From Phycisphaerae bacterium (GTDB lineage Bacteria > Planctomycetota > Phycisphaerae > UBA1845), in the NCBI GenBank assembly GCA_022072505.1, contig JAJVHU010000035.1, positions 1 to 53,254 of the forward strand: DNA of 53,254 nucleotides, in the 5' to 3' direction. Each line of letters opens with the position of its first letter. Position 1 is the stretch's first letter. The notes under the pieces are model-generated. The model did no database searches. It was not told the origin of the DNA and worked only from the letters and a program-made list of their open reading frames with translations. A program made the translations under genes and the position numbers. Shown piece after piece: positions 23,681 through 33,476 of this stretch.

Positions 23681-24334
23681 ATGGGAGATCAACCCGGCTC
23701 CGGGCCGAAGAACCCGTTCTCCAGTAACAGGCTGGATTGGAACAGCCAGGTCGAAGGCACTACAGGCGAGGAACAGCACGGTAGGCCCGATTCAGACGGG
23801 GCGCCTAATCGTGTGGCAGGCTCACCAGGAGGTCCGGGCCGGCGTACGGTGACGTTTCGCTGCGCCCAAACCAATGCACATTTCGTTGTTGCTTTTGAAC
23901 GACGATCAACGGACGGGAAATTCACGGTTGCGGAGATTGGCGTCAGTTCAGCCGAACCAACAACCGAGCAGTGCGGGCCACTGAATTCGACCTCATTCGA
24001 GGCAGCGGAGTTTGACTTTACCGGGTGGTACTGCCCTGTATGCATGCATCGGCGATCTGCAGAACCGCGCGATGCGTTTGTTCAGTGCAGCAGGTGCGGC
24101 GACTTGGTTTGTGGAGGGCGAATCTATCTGAGCGCAGGCGGCGAAAAGATGTTTAGATGCCGTGACGCCTGTGGCAACGAAAGCACAGTCGAAGGCGTGA
24201 TCAAGTCGGTCGCTGGGACCTTGGTGGAACGAGCTAAGTGTGGGCTTGCCGCGCCGGAATCGAAGGGCTTGATGATGCCAGAGCAACCGATACCGCCGAG
24301 TCAACGCGGAGCCCGCGGAGGTCTCACGCTTTGA
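23681..24334 (+). CDS. Zinc-ribbon protein (TerY-C-like)
   Basis: I start at the ATG at 23681, behind GAGGTG; the longer frame from 23411 overlaps the methyltransferase. Of 217 residues, the first 55 are polar and probably disordered. About 56-115 form a small strand-rich domain. The last part carries C118xxC121, C136xxC139, C144 and C160xxxC164, with VCGG between them: two interleaved zinc ribbons like the metal-binding C terminus of TerY-type proteins. Those occur in stress or phosphorylation-linked gene clusters. There is no vWA domain, kinase or phosphatase here, so the partner is unknown. Confidence 0.55.
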   Translation: MGDQPGSGPKNPFSSNRLDWNSQVEGTTGEEQHGRPDSDGAPNRVAGSPGGPGRRTVTFRCAQTNAHFVVAFERRSTDGKFTVAEIGVSSAEPTTEQCGPLNSTSFEAAEFDFTGWYCPVCMHRRSAEPRDAFVQCSRCGDLVCGGRIYLSAGGEKMFRCRDACGNESTVEGVIKSVAGTLVERAKCGLAAPESKGLMMPEQPIPPSQRGARGGLTL

Positions 24335-24433
24335 TCCGAGCTACCTCAGCTACGTCGGTTCCGCTGAACGCTCGACGCTCTTTGGCAACGTGCGGAATTA
24401 GGAGGTGAGCTACCAGAGCCTGCCGCCGGAAAG

Positions 24434-26371
24434 TTATGGTCCCTGATAGTATGGGATCAAGCTTGGAGCAGTAGGCTCTCCAGCGAGTCGTCGCTCGGAG
24501 AAGTTCGCGAGTGTTTCTGTCGGTTCGACGAGGTCTGAGTCGATAAGCAAGAACTGAGTCGGATTCGCATTTGACGCGCTCGCAATCCGGTATATCTCAC
24601 GATAGAGCGACTGCACCAGCTCGGGATTTTCGTCGTCACTGATATTCTTTGTCGGACTATCGATGATCAGCACCGTTGGGATGGGCATGTCTCGCTCGCG
24701 AGCGACTTCGTGAACTGCCAGCGCGTAGCACACATTGAAGAGCGTTTTCTTTCCGCCACTGCCGGTATCCCAGAAGCCCCACTCCTGCCCACCATGAACG
24801 ACAGTCGGCTTCCAGCTTCGTGGATCGAGGATCACTTCGTCATCATCCGACACTCCGGGGAAACCCACAGCAAGCATTATCTGCTTGAACCTGTCTGCGA
24901 CAGACCGAACGTTTTCGTCAGCATCACGCAGGCGTAGCCGCTCCTCTTCAATTGAGCTACGGAGACGGTCGATGCGCCCCTGCAAGCTACCAGCATTTTC
25001 TTCAAGCTCGTTGATGGCACGGGGCATGGCCTGCAGCCGATCGAGGGAGCGCAGCCGTTCTGCAAGGGTGGCAATCTCCCGATCGACAACACGGATACTC
25101 TCAACGAAGGCTGAGTCATACCGTGCCAATTCACTCTGTAACTGCTGATCCAGGCGAGCCTTTTCAGACGTCGTCCGCTCAAGCTGCCTCAACGATCGCT
25201 CTAGCGCTCGATTCCGACGGGCGATGGAGTCTCCGATCTGGTCGATGCGATCGTTCAGTTCCCGGCGAGTGGCCTCCAACTCCACGCTGGACCTCGCAGC
25301 ATCACGCATTGCTGGATTCCCGCAGAGCATGCAAGCTTCGGCGGAGTCGGGCCGCTCGCTTATGTCAACTCCACACTGTGGGCACCGAGAGTATTTGACT
25401 CCTTCGAGCACTCGCCCGGCTTGTTCCGATCTGTTGGCCTTCACTTTGGCTGTGATGAGTTCCGCCCTCAATGCCTCGTGCTCCGCCAGAGCCATTTGGG
25501 ATGCTGAGATAGACTCCTGCAGATCCGAGACTTGGGCGCTCAACTCGCGCAGCCGATGCCGCAGTTCGTCAGTCGGGTGAATTCGGGTCTGGCGTTCCTG
25601 TTCCAGCCTGGAACGGCGGGATTCTGCTTCGTGTAGCTCGCCTTGCGCTGCCTCTATCTGGCCCGCTACATCCAGCTCCGAACCAAGCTCGAAGCGGTCC
25701 ATGAAGCGACGAATTTGTGCCACTGCCTCCCGCGTACCTTGTTGCTCGTCAACAGTCCGATACAGATCGGCTTCAAGCTCGCTGAGCCGTTCCGAGTACA
25801 GACCGGTGAAGAAGCGCATCGCGTCCTGGCTCTTGCGACCGCGGAACGGATCCTCTAGTCGAAAAAAGGAGGAATCGAGATGTGTCTGGTCCAGATAACA
25901 GTATCGCCAGATATCTCGGAAGCTGAGCCGGATCATTGGAGAGTCGGGGTCGCGCGTTCTTTGACGCACTCTGATCGGCGTTACACCCGATAGGCGAAAA
26001 AGCAGGTCGCTCAGATTGAAAATATCGTCACTGACGATAGGCGCATGAGTCGGAGAAATGGGTGCGCTGACCGATCCGATCTCGTTCTCGCCATGAGCCC
26101 AAGTTACGCGTACGGCCTGGGTGTCCTCCGCGCCACGCTCCAACGTGCATTCGAAATCCCCGAGCTGAACTGACAGAATCGCAGCAACGAACTCCTGCTG
26201 AATCGCTGGTGTGCGTTCGAGGTCGCCGCCTAGGCAGTAGTCAATGAGACGTGCGACCGTCGACTTGCCCGTGCCGACCGGCCCATACAGGAACGTCACC
26301 GACGCGGAGAAGTCTAGCCGCTCTGTCGACTGACGCGTACGCACCAGGAGATGCCGCAGTCCCATTCTCAT
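24434..26371 (-). CDS. ABC-3C system SMC/Rad50-like ATPase with zinc hook
   Basis: The 645-residue protein has Walker A GPVGTGKS at 30-37, two coiled-coil arms joined by a zinc-hook-like loop (C330xxC333, C347xxC350), a signature-like TGSGGKKTLFN near the C terminus and Walker B LIIDSP at 568-573 followed by a His-less switch (NISDDEN). This is the layout of Rad50/RecN-type ATPases, with a hook as in the ATPases of ABC-three-component defence systems. It probably senses invading DNA or its ends and licenses the DUF4297 nuclease. The start overlaps the stop of the middle-component gene by ATGA. Its tail (PSLIPYYQG) is short and unassigned. Confidence 0.8.
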   Translation of the reverse strand: MRMGLRHLLVRTRQSTERLDFSASVTFLYGPVGTGKSTVARLIDYCLGGDLERTPAIQQEFVAAILSVQLGDFECTLERGAEDTQAVRVTWAHGENEIGSVSAPISPTHAPIVSDDIFNLSDLLFRLSGVTPIRVRQRTRDPDSPMIRLSFRDIWRYCYLDQTHLDSSFFRLEDPFRGRKSQDAMRFFTGLYSERLSELEADLYRTVDEQQGTREAVAQIRRFMDRFELGSELDVAGQIEAAQGELHEAESRRSRLEQERQTRIHPTDELRHRLRELSAQVSDLQESISASQMALAEHEALRAELITAKVKANRSEQAGRVLEGVKYSRCPQCGVDISERPDSAEACMLCGNPAMRDAARSSVELEATRRELNDRIDQIGDSIARRNRALERSLRQLERTTSEKARLDQQLQSELARYDSAFVESIRVVDREIATLAERLRSLDRLQAMPRAINELEENAGSLQGRIDRLRSSIEEERLRLRDADENVRSVADRFKQIMLAVGFPGVSDDDEVILDPRSWKPTVVHGGQEWGFWDTGSGGKKTLFNVCYALAVHEVARERDMPIPTVLIIDSPTKNISDDENPELVQSLYREIYRIASASNANPTQFLLIDSDLVEPTETLANFSERRLAGEPTAPSLIPYYQGP

Positions 26372-26916
26372 GGGCGGATTGCCTCGTTCGATCGCAGCGT
26401 GACAATTTCCGGAAACGTGTCGTAGATGAAACGCATCAGGTTCGTCGCCGTCAGGTCAAAATGCCGCTTGAGAAGACTTGCACGACGGGCGTATGCCTCG
26501 AACACAGGGTCGGCCATTAGGCTCGCCGCAACAGTCCGGCCTCTCTCGGTCGCAGCGATAACGACCTTGCGCCCGTCGATAGCGATGGACGCGAGCCCCT
26601 TGCTGACCAGAATATTCAGGAACTCGCGGTATCGGTGGTCCCAGGGGCCGAAACGATAACGGACCATTTCTGACTCGACGCTCATGCGCTCATGGTCTTC
26701 CAACTGAACGTCTCGCGTCGAATGGGATTTCGCGGCCAACGCGCGTTCCAGCATGACAGGGTAGCGAAGCAGGAAGTCGAGTTTCGCGAGTTTCGTCAGC
26801 CCTTCGACATTACCCGTACCGTCCGCACCGGCGAAGGTCGCGAGCAGGACAAGAAGTCTAGCCGCGTGAAGGTCGGGAGCGGTGTCAAGCTCGGCGATGG
26901 TTTCAACGAGGTCCAT
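26368..26916 (-). CDS. ABC-3C middle component
   Basis: The start is the ATG at 26916, which shares its A with the TAA of the upstream nuclease gene and follows GGGAGG; a start at 26949 would overlap that gene further. The 182 residues are mostly helical: HAARLLVLLATF, LTKLAKLDFLLRYP, RYRFGPWDHRYREFLNILVSKGL and a C-terminal helix pair. The KLAKLDFLLRYP and GPWD-RYxE pieces match what I recall of middle components of ABC-three-component systems, small winged-helix-like proteins that link ATPase and effector. Sandwiched between both partner genes with overlaps on each side, it is almost certainly co-translated. Confidence 0.7.
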   Translation of the reverse strand: MDLVETIAELDTAPDLHAARLLVLLATFAGADGTGNVEGLTKLAKLDFLLRYPVMLERALAAKSHSTRDVQLEDHERMSVESEMVRYRFGPWDHRYREFLNILVSKGLASIAIDGRKVVIAATERGRTVAASLMADPVFEAYARRASLLKRHFDLTATNLMRFIYDTFPEIVTLRSNEAIRP

Positions 26917-28154
26917 TATGTGGCCTCCCAACTTCGGTGGGTGCTCCATTGAACCTTACACTGAGCGGTCAGCGAAAAGGCGACGCCTTCGAGGTGCTCG
27001 TCTGCACAGTCATATAATTGGTCTCTGTTCGCGCGGCGCTGCTGGAAGCGCCTCTTGAGATCTTCTCGCATCGCGGGCCCGAAGTGTCCCTCGCCGCTTT
27101 GCGTCGCCTCAAATGCGCGGGCCGCATCAGTGAGGACGAGCGTGCGGATATGGTCATAGCGTGCGAGCCCCTTGGTGTTGCCGTACTGCTTGGTCCACTT
27201 GATTCCGAGATAGTCAGCCTTGTTGCGCAGATCTTCCGCGGAGTTCCGGGACACCGCCGAGAATCCGCCGGCGTCAAGCTTTTTGTGCATCAGCTCCGTG
27301 CTGCCTTGTCCAGGGGGCGTGAAAGCTTGAGGGTCTCCGGCCAATGTGGCTGTTGAGTCGCGGCCCGTTTCCAGGATGAGGGATAGACGTTCGGAGGTGA
27401 TGCGCTTGCCATTGATACGGGCACAAAGCTCGGCCTGCTCAGGGTTCACGACTGCCACGATGTACGCGGGCAAGAGCTGCTGATGATCGAGTGACGATGC
27501 TCGGCCGCATTCGTCAATGAGCGCCCGAGCAGCCCGTCGCACAGCATCGTGCGAACAGTCGGCTGCCGGAGGCCAGCAATCAGCGAGCGTGTGGATGAGC
27601 CGCATGGTGACATCACGAAGCTTCGGCAGGTCCGCCCGGGCCACTGTCTTGGACATGGCCGCGAACGCCACAGAGTCGGTGACCTCGGCTTTGCGTGCGA
27701 CGCGGCGGAGCCAGGTCGCTACATTTCTTGGAAGCTGATCGACGGTAGTCGCATCGGCGATCTGCTTGAGTACATGTGCAAAGTCCTGCCCGTTGCCCGC
27801 AACGTACAACGTATGATTGGTCAGGAAGCAAAAGCGACGAAAGCGGCCGGGGAATTCTGCATCCAGCCTGGCGAATCGGGCGCAGGCTGCAAGCAGTGGC
27901 TCGTCGCCGGCTTTCCACGGAGGCTGATCGTCTCCACGGGTTTTGACTTGGTGGCCGGTGAACGCACCGTCACGGTGCTTGAGTAGAACGTCCTCGTGGT
28001 GCTCGCAGAATACTTCCACGACGTCTTCTGTGTCGTCAAGGAGCATGCAGCAGACGATGGCAGCCCATGTCCATTGAAAGCGATACCGACTCGCCGTCTC
28101 ATCGCCGGGGTCGCCGCGGGCGAGGACCTCATCGGGCTGGGGAATGGTACTCAT
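26916..28154 (-). CDS. ABC-3C effector: DUF4297 nuclease with C-terminal partner domain
   Basis: The 412-residue protein opens with GDPGDETASRYRFQWTWAAIVC, then VFCEHHEDVLL and GHQVKTRG. That is the DUF4297 pattern: Glu54/Asp55 and the Q69-x-K71 of a PD-(D/E)xK-like site, which degrades double-stranded DNA in Cap4 of CBASS and in ABC-3C effectors. The middle is helical. The last 150 residues (QGSTELMHKKLDAGGFS, RNKADYLGIKWTKQYGN, FEATQSGEGHFGPAMREDLKRR) look like the C-terminal domain that docks on the other two components. First gene of a three-gene operon. No CD-NTase is nearby, so cyclic-nucleotide control is unlikely. Confidence 0.75.
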   Translation of the reverse strand: MSTIPQPDEVLARGDPGDETASRYRFQWTWAAIVCCMLLDDTEDVVEVFCEHHEDVLLKHRDGAFTGHQVKTRGDDQPPWKAGDEPLLAACARFARLDAEFPGRFRRFCFLTNHTLYVAGNGQDFAHVLKQIADATTVDQLPRNVATWLRRVARKAEVTDSVAFAAMSKTVARADLPKLRDVTMRLIHTLADCWPPAADCSHDAVRRAARALIDECGRASSLDHQQLLPAYIVAVVNPEQAELCARINGKRITSERLSLILETGRDSTATLAGDPQAFTPPGQGSTELMHKKLDAGGFSAVSRNSAEDLRNKADYLGIKWTKQYGNTKGLARYDHIRTLVLTDAARAFEATQSGEGHFGPAMREDLKRRFQQRRANRDQLYDCADEHLEGVAFSLTAQCKVQWSTHRSWEAT

Positions 28155-28182
28155 CGCTCTTGAAGACTCCGATAGCGTGCCA

Positions 28183-31100
28183 TCAGGTCACAAGCTGCAT
28201 CAGCTTTCCGTAGCTATCCACCACGTCGTACTTCACCTGGTCCGACGTGATCTTGGCGAAGAACTTGCGGGCACAGTCGATCTTCCGCCGTTCGATCTCG
28301 CGAAGCTCCATCGTGGACATGCTGCCCTTCGTCTCGGCGATGAAGTACACGTGCTTGACCTTCTTGTGCTCGAAGGCGATCGCCCAGTCCGGGTTGTAGT
28401 TGCCGACGGGCGTCGGGATAAGGAATCCACGCGGGAGCTTGGCGTACACGACGACTTCGGCACTGCCGTCCAGGTCCTCGACGAACTTCCGCTCAGTCTT
28501 TGAGTCAGTGAAGACGTAGTCGTAGATGTGCCGCGACGCCTTGTACGCCTTGGAGAAGTCGGCCTGCGGCTTCTGCTGCGTGAAGATGTCGATGTCGTGA
28601 ACGTCGCCCATCGGGTCGTACGTGAGCCGTTCGACGATCACCGTCGCCTTCTGCTCGTTGATGAGGCGGCAGGCCTCGGCGATGAAGTCCTCCGGGTTCA
28701 TGCGGTACAGGCCGAACGTCGCCGGGCTGATCTCGCTCAGGATGCGTGCCACCGTGCGACGCGTGAGCTGCGTGCCATCCGCGATGGTGCCGATCAGGTC
28801 GTACCGCACGGCCGAGTGGACCGACGCCTTGTGCGAGAGGGTCTGCGTGCTCGACACCTCGAAGGCGGCTCCACGCTTCAGATCCTCGGGCGTCGCCTGG
28901 TCCCGTTGCTCTCCACGCTGCACCGTGTATTGAAGCGGCGTGACCTTCAGCTCCTTGTCCATCGTGGAGACGCACTTGCGAACCAGCTCGTCCGAGTCGA
29001 AGTGAACGGTGTACGCGGCCTTGCGGTTGATCCGCTCCCAAAGCTCTTTGAACTCCTTCTTCTTGAAGTTCGCCTCGTTGAGCGGGTTGACCTTCGATTT
29101 TCGACCGTCCTCGGGGACGGGCAATTGCACGTCGCTGAACACGCTATCGACGAGTTGAAGCACCTGTTCGGCGTGGGGCTTCAACGGCTCGGGCAATTCG
29201 GCCAGCGTGCCCTCAGTCTTCGCCTCGTGGTATTTCTCGGTGACGTGCTTCTCGTAGTCGATGTATCCGTTCTGAATGAGATAGAACTCAAGCTGCTTCG
29301 CCATCGTGGCGGTGACTTCCTTCGGACCCTCCGGCGTCTGAATGAGCTTGCCGGTGAAGTACTCCTCACTGGCCAGTCGCGGACGCTCTGATAGCGACTG
29401 GCTGATGTCCTTCTGCAAGCCGCTGACGAAATCGCGGTAACTCTCGTTCGCGACCACCGTCAGCACATTCACCTGGTGCACGGTGGCCGGGTCGTCGTTC
29501 CGCTCGCCCGTGCGTGGCCCTCCGGAAAACACTGAGAGTCGCATCCCGCGGCCGACCTCCTGTCGGCGGGAAATCGTGCTGTCGCTGTGTTTGAGCGTGC
29601 AGATCGTGAAGACGTTCGGGTTGTCCCAGCCTTCCCGCAGGGCCGAGTGCGAGAAGATGAACCGGACCGGCTCCTCGAACGAGAGCAACTGCTCCTTGTT
29701 CCGCAGGATGAGGTCGTATGCGTCGGAGTCGTCGCTTTCGCCGGCCGTCTCGCCTCGTTTTGCGACGGACGGATCGACCATGCGGTTCCGCTTCTTGTCG
29801 ATCGAGAAATAGCCGTTATGCGTCGCGTTCACGTCGATGCCTTTGAGGTATCGCGTGTACGGCGTGTCGTAGAGCGTGAGCGTCTCTTCAAGCTGCCGCT
29901 GATACTCGTCGACGAACATCTTGGCGTACTCGCCCGGCTTCTCGCCGGCGTCGTCGTACTGCCGGTACTTGGCGACCTCGTCGATAAAGAACAGCGTGAG
30001 CACCTTGACCCCTTGCTCGAAAAGCTGCTCTTCCCGCTCGAAGTGAGCCTTGATCGCCTCGCGAATCTGAATCTGCCGGATCGTCGCCTCGTTCACGTCG
30101 CCCGCGGCCTCACCGGCTTGGAGCACTTCGCCGTTCGTGAAACTGAGCGTGTCGTTTCGGGCGTCGATGTCGGCGACGACGAATCCCTTGTACTGGTCGA
30201 GGCCTCCGGACAGGGCGTGCAAGTTGTCGTTCTTGCCGAGCTTCTTGATGATCCGCTTGATGGAGCCGCTCTTGAGCTTCTCCTCCATCTCGACGCGGGC
30301 AGTCGGCGGCGTCGACGGCGAAATCTGAATCGACTCCAGGTACAGGTAGGCGTTCGTGCCGCTCAGGCCGCGGGTGGCGATGCCCCGCACGGCGATCTTC
30401 TTCACAAGCTTCTGGTTGTAGGCGTCCAGCGCGTCGAGCCGGTAGACCTTGTTGTGCTGCGTCTTGTGCGTCGCTGAGTACCGGAGAATCATCAGAGGGT
30501 TGAACTCCTGAAGGGAATCCAGGGTCCGCTTGCCCTCCATCTTCTGCGGCTCATCGAGGATCAGGATGGGGTGGTTCGCCTTGATCACGTCAATCGGCCG
30601 GCGGGACTGGAAGTCGTCCAGCTCCTCGTAGATCCGGCGAGCGTCCTTGCCGGTTGCGTTAAACGCCTGGACGTTGATGATCATCGCGTTGATGCCGGCG
30701 TCGGACGAATAGCTCTCCAGCTCGTGCAGCCGTTTCGAGTTGTAGACGAAGAAGCGTGCCCGCTTGGCGTACTGCTCCAGAAAGTGCTCAGCCGTGATCT
30801 CGAACGCCTTTTGCACGCCTTCGCGGATGGCGATGCTGGGTACGACCACAATGAACTTGGTCCAGCCGTACCGCCGGTTCAGCTCGAACATCGTCTTGAT
30901 GTAGCAGTACGTCTTGCCGGTGCCGGTCTCCATCTCCACGTCGAGGTTGACATCGCAGACCTTCGACGTGACCAGCTCCTTGCAGACGGGCAGGTTCTGT
31001 CGCCGCTGCACGGTTTGGATGTTCTTGAGCAGCGGCAGGCCGGGCACTAGCGGTGTGTTGCGGAAACCGGCGGCGTACTCGATGAAGCTGAGCACGCCCT

Positions 31101-31236
31101 CCCGCTCGTCCGCACGACGGCCGGGGTCGATGCGGTAGCTGAGCGGTTCGGCCACCGGCTGTCCGGCGAAGCAGTCGGCGACGGCTTCGACCGCGTCGCT
31201 CTGAAAGGCTTGCTTCTTGAACTTGAGCTTCATCAA
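28183..31236 (-). CDS. res: Type III restriction enzyme, Res subunit
   Basis: The 1017-residue protein has the expected size and order. Walker A METGTGKT lies at 102-109; motif II DEPQ at 228-231 is the type III hallmark in place of DEAD/DEAH. RYSATH follows as motif III, and a RecA2 region ends in [10 protein letters not shown] (motif VI). The nuclease domain near the C terminus has Pro949-Asp950 in NPDWAIAF and E968-T-K970 in YFIAETKG, a complete PD-(D/E)xK site. Res translocates along or slides on DNA and cuts when two unmethylated sites meet; it needs Mod for specificity. Unusually, Mod is separated from it by two Septu-like genes. It starts 42 bp after the PtuB-like stop. Confidence 0.95.
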   Translation of the reverse strand: MMKLKFKKQAFQSDAVEAVADCFAGQPVAEPLSYRIDPGRRADEREGVLSFIEYAAGFRNTPLVPGLPLLKNIQTVQRRQNLPVCKELVTSKVCDVNLDVEMETGTGKTYCYIKTMFELNRRYGWTKFIVVVPSIAIREGVQKAFEITAEHFLEQYAKRARFFVYNSKRLHELESYSSDAGINAMIINVQAFNATGKDARRIYEELDDFQSRRPIDVIKANHPILILDEPQKMEGKRTLDSLQEFNPLMILRYSATHKTQHNKVYRLDALDAYNQKLVKKIAVRGIATRGLSGTNAYLYLESIQISPSTPPTARVEMEEKLKSGSIKRIIKKLGKNDNLHALSGGLDQYKGFVVADIDARNDTLSFTNGEVLQAGEAAGDVNEATIRQIQIREAIKAHFEREEQLFEQGVKVLTLFFIDEVAKYRQYDDAGEKPGEYAKMFVDEYQRQLEETLTLYDTPYTRYLKGIDVNATHNGYFSIDKKRNRMVDPSVAKRGETAGESDDSDAYDLILRNKEQLLSFEEPVRFIFSHSALREGWDNPNVFTICTLKHSDSTISRRQEVGRGMRLSVFSGGPRTGERNDDPATVHQVNVLTVVANESYRDFVSGLQKDISQSLSERPRLASEEYFTGKLIQTPEGPKEVTATMAKQLEFYLIQNGYIDYEKHVTEKYHEAKTEGTLAELPEPLKPHAEQVLQLVDSVFSDVQLPVPEDGRKSKVNPLNEANFKKKEFKELWERINRKAAYTVHFDSDELVRKCVSTMDKELKVTPLQYTVQRGEQRDQATPEDLKRGAAFEVSSTQTLSHKASVHSAVRYDLIGTIADGTQLTRRTVARILSEISPATFGLYRMNPEDFIAEACRLINEQKATVIVERLTYDPMGDVHDIDIFTQQKPQADFSKAYKASRHIYDYVFTDSKTERKFVEDLDGSAEVVVYAKLPRGFLIPTPVGNYNPDWAIAFEHKKVKHVYFIAETKGSMSTMELREIERRKIDCARKFFAKITSDQVKYDVVDSYGKLMQLVT

Positions 31237-31278
31237 TCCTGCTTTCCGCCCATCCGGTTTGCTCGTGTATTGTTGCCC

Positions 31279-32160
31279 CTAGTCCGAACCGCTGCTCAGA
31301 TACGCAGCGATAGCCTCATAGAGCTGGCGTGCCTCAGCATTCCGCATCTCCCACAGCCGTTGAAAACTCCGCAAGCAGTTCACGTGCGAAGCCGTTGGCT
31401 TGGTGAGGTTTGTGATTGCTTGTTGAGCCTGGTTGACTTCCATTTGCGTGCTGTTCGGCGAGTCGCGTTCTTTGAGAGCAAAGTACAAGTGTTCCAGCTT
31501 TGACGCCCGCTCGCGAATTAACCCCTTTCGCTGGTCGAGATCGTCCAGCTTAAAGAAATCAATTGTGACCAATGCGCGTTTTCGCTTAAAGCCTCGGGAC
31601 TTGGTGGGTTGCGGCGAGAGTCCGTGAAACTCGATCAGCTTTTCTGGATCGTCATCCCGTGTACCAAGTGGGAATATCAGGTATGCCTTCTCATCTCGGC
31701 AAGAGCCCACGTTATCGGCGGCACTATTTCTCACGCCACCAATTGGAAAGTAATCGCGTTTGAGCACCGAGTTGCAAGTCTTACATGCCGCTGCATAGTT
31801 CTCGGGATGATACGCAAGTAGCCGATACCCGGGTTCGGAGCCAGTCGCTGGCTGCGACAGAGTGATGCCGTGACCAGACAGTGCACTCGGGACTCTCCAA
31901 CGCTTCACGTTGTTTTTTGGACGAAAATGTTCTACATCCTGCTCTATTGCTTGGTCCTCTAGCCACTTCTCGCAGAATGGACACTTGGGCCCCTGCAATT
32001 TCATAAAAGCCGGCTTGGTTTCGCTCCACATCGATGTGATGCGCCGCTGAGTTCCGTTCTTAAGTGCTTCCGTACGCCGAAGTGCACGCACCCGCCATGT
32101 CGGGCTGACGGCATCGATCTCTGTGTGCAATTGAACCGTAGTAAACGCACACCTGATCAC
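31279..32160 (-). CDS. ptuB: Septu-like HNH endonuclease (PtuB)
   Basis: The 293 residues contain an HNH/treble-clef nuclease: C60xxC63 (KCPFCEKW), D75VEHFRPK82 with catalytic His78, and C126xxC129-Asn130 (ACKTCNS). This VEHFRPK motif is typical of PtuB-type and retron-associated HNH proteins. The C-terminal half is helical. The start overlaps the ATPase stop by ATGA, so the two are translationally coupled as in Septu, where PtuA and PtuB assemble and cleave phage DNA. No reverse transcriptase is nearby, excluding a retron of the Ec78 kind. Placement between mod and res makes it part of the restriction operon. Confidence 0.8.
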   Translation of the reverse strand: MIRCAFTTVQLHTEIDAVSPTWRVRALRRTEALKNGTQRRITSMWSETKPAFMKLQGPKCPFCEKWLEDQAIEQDVEHFRPKNNVKRWRVPSALSGHGITLSQPATGSEPGYRLLAYHPENYAAACKTCNSVLKRDYFPIGGVRNSAADNVGSCRDEKAYLIFPLGTRDDDPEKLIEFHGLSPQPTKSRGFKRKRALVTIDFFKLDDLDQRKGLIRERASKLEHLYFALKERDSPNSTQMEVNQAQQAITNLTKPTASHVNCLRSFQRLWEMRNAEARQLYEAIAAYLSSGSD

Positions 32161-33395
32161 GGCGCACTCTCCTCGCCACGTGCCAACTCAGCGACCAATT
32201 GCTTCGCTGCCTTATCGTCCCCGGCCCTTGCTTTCTTCGTCAGAGTCAATAGACGTTGTCGCTTTCGAGCGGCCCTTGTCGTTTTCAGGCCGAAGAGATC
32301 CGTAAGCAGAATCTGGTCAGCATCAAGGCCATGAAAGGGTGCCTCACTTCGACCTGCTTTGGCAGCGTTTCGCGATAATGAGAGGTGGATGACGTTCGCT
32401 TGCTGGAGGCTACCGGCAACTAATGGACTATGGGATGTAAAGACGAACTGCATGCGAGGAAATGTCTTCGCGATCGTTTCGACGACGGTCATTTGCCATT
32501 TAGGATGAAGGTGCAAGTCGATTTCGTCGACGAGAACTACTCCCTGACACTCACGTAGAGGAGACGGCCGTTTCTCAATATGGACGAGATGATAGAGGAA
32601 GTCGGCCACCCACCCGATGAATGCACGGTAGCCGTCCGATAGATCCTGAAACGCAACGTGGAGCCCGGCATGATCGAATAGGAAGTCCCCCTTCCGTTTG
32701 GCCATCTTGCCGGTAAACGACACGCCGGCCGGCTTGAGCAGTTCGTTGAGCACGTCCGTAGTCTCATTCATTCCGCGAGGCGTGGTGCGACGCCACAGCC
32801 AGTGCGAAAGCGGGATTAGTGAGAAGGAATCCTGAAAGACGCTCTGAACACGTTGTGCTCGGAGGAACCTCGACTTGATGCGGGCACCCATGTCAAGGCT
32901 CTCACCTGATTCGACCCGACGGGTAGCCCCGTAGGCTACAAGAAAGAAAGCGGCGTTGCGTGAACGATAGATGGGTTCCCATACGGCTCCTTTGTGCTCG
33001 CCCTGAAACACAACTTTCTCCAGTTCACCGCGGCGGCGGATCCTCATGTTGGATTCAACCATCCGCGGCTCCGTGATGTCCTGGCGGTGCAAGACAAACT
33101 GGGCGACGACATCGCCCCAGCCGCGATCGGCGGGGGTTGTTGCGCGGACAAGATTGCGGACGCCGAGATTTGCTTCCATGGCGGCCTCGCCGAACGCCGA
33201 CAATGCAATTGTCTGAAGCACGGTTGTCTTTCCGGAGCCATTGTCGCCCAACAAGAGAGTGACATTCTCTAAAGGCGGCTTCGCACCGATACCGTTGGCG
33301 TTGGCTTTGTCGTACTTGCGATCCGGATGGACGAATTCAATCGTCACGTCCTTGAACGTCCGGATGTTCTTGAGCGTCAGCAAGTCAATGTACAT
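32157..33395 (-). CDS. ptuA: Septu-like AAA/ABC-type ATPase (PtuA)
   Basis: The 412-residue ATPase has an N-terminal DLLTLKNIRTFKD strand set, Walker A GDNGSGKT at 50-57, an LSDGYR signature at 252-257, Walker B VVLVDEID at 286-293 and a switch His in FTSHSPL. That is the AAA_21/OLD-like ABC ATPase fold without a coiled coil or TOPRIM domain. Together with the overlapping HNH gene it forms a Septu-type pair. In PtuA the ATP-bound form restrains the partner nuclease until phage infection lowers nucleotide levels or presents a trigger. An 81-bp gap separates it from mod, enough for its own promoter. Confidence 0.8.
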   Translation of the reverse strand: MYIDLLTLKNIRTFKDVTIEFVHPDRKYDKANANGIGAKPPLENVTLLLGDNGSGKTTVLQTIALSAFGEAAMEANLGVRNLVRATTPADRGWGDVVAQFVLHRQDITEPRMVESNMRIRRRGELEKVVFQGEHKGAVWEPIYRSRNAAFFLVAYGATRRVESGESLDMGARIKSRFLRAQRVQSVFQDSFSLIPLSHWLWRRTTPRGMNETTDVLNELLKPAGVSFTGKMAKRKGDFLFDHAGLHVAFQDLSDGYRAFIGWVADFLYHLVHIEKRPSPLRECQGVVLVDEIDLHLHPKWQMTVVETIAKTFPRMQFVFTSHSPLVAGSLQQANVIHLSLSRNAAKAGRSEAPFHGLDADQILLTDLFGLKTTRAARKRQRLLTLTKKARAGDDKAAKQLVAELARGEESAP

Positions 33396-33476
33396 ATTAG
33401 GGCTCCGAACGCCGCATAAGAAGCATTCCTTCCGGCGTGGGCCAAGGATTGGTTGTCTTGTTATGGCTGAAGCTTA

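Noticed and set aside
28528..29391. 287-codon ORF antisense to the type III Res gene
   Set aside because: Leu/Arg/Val-rich mirror frame of a confirmed gene.
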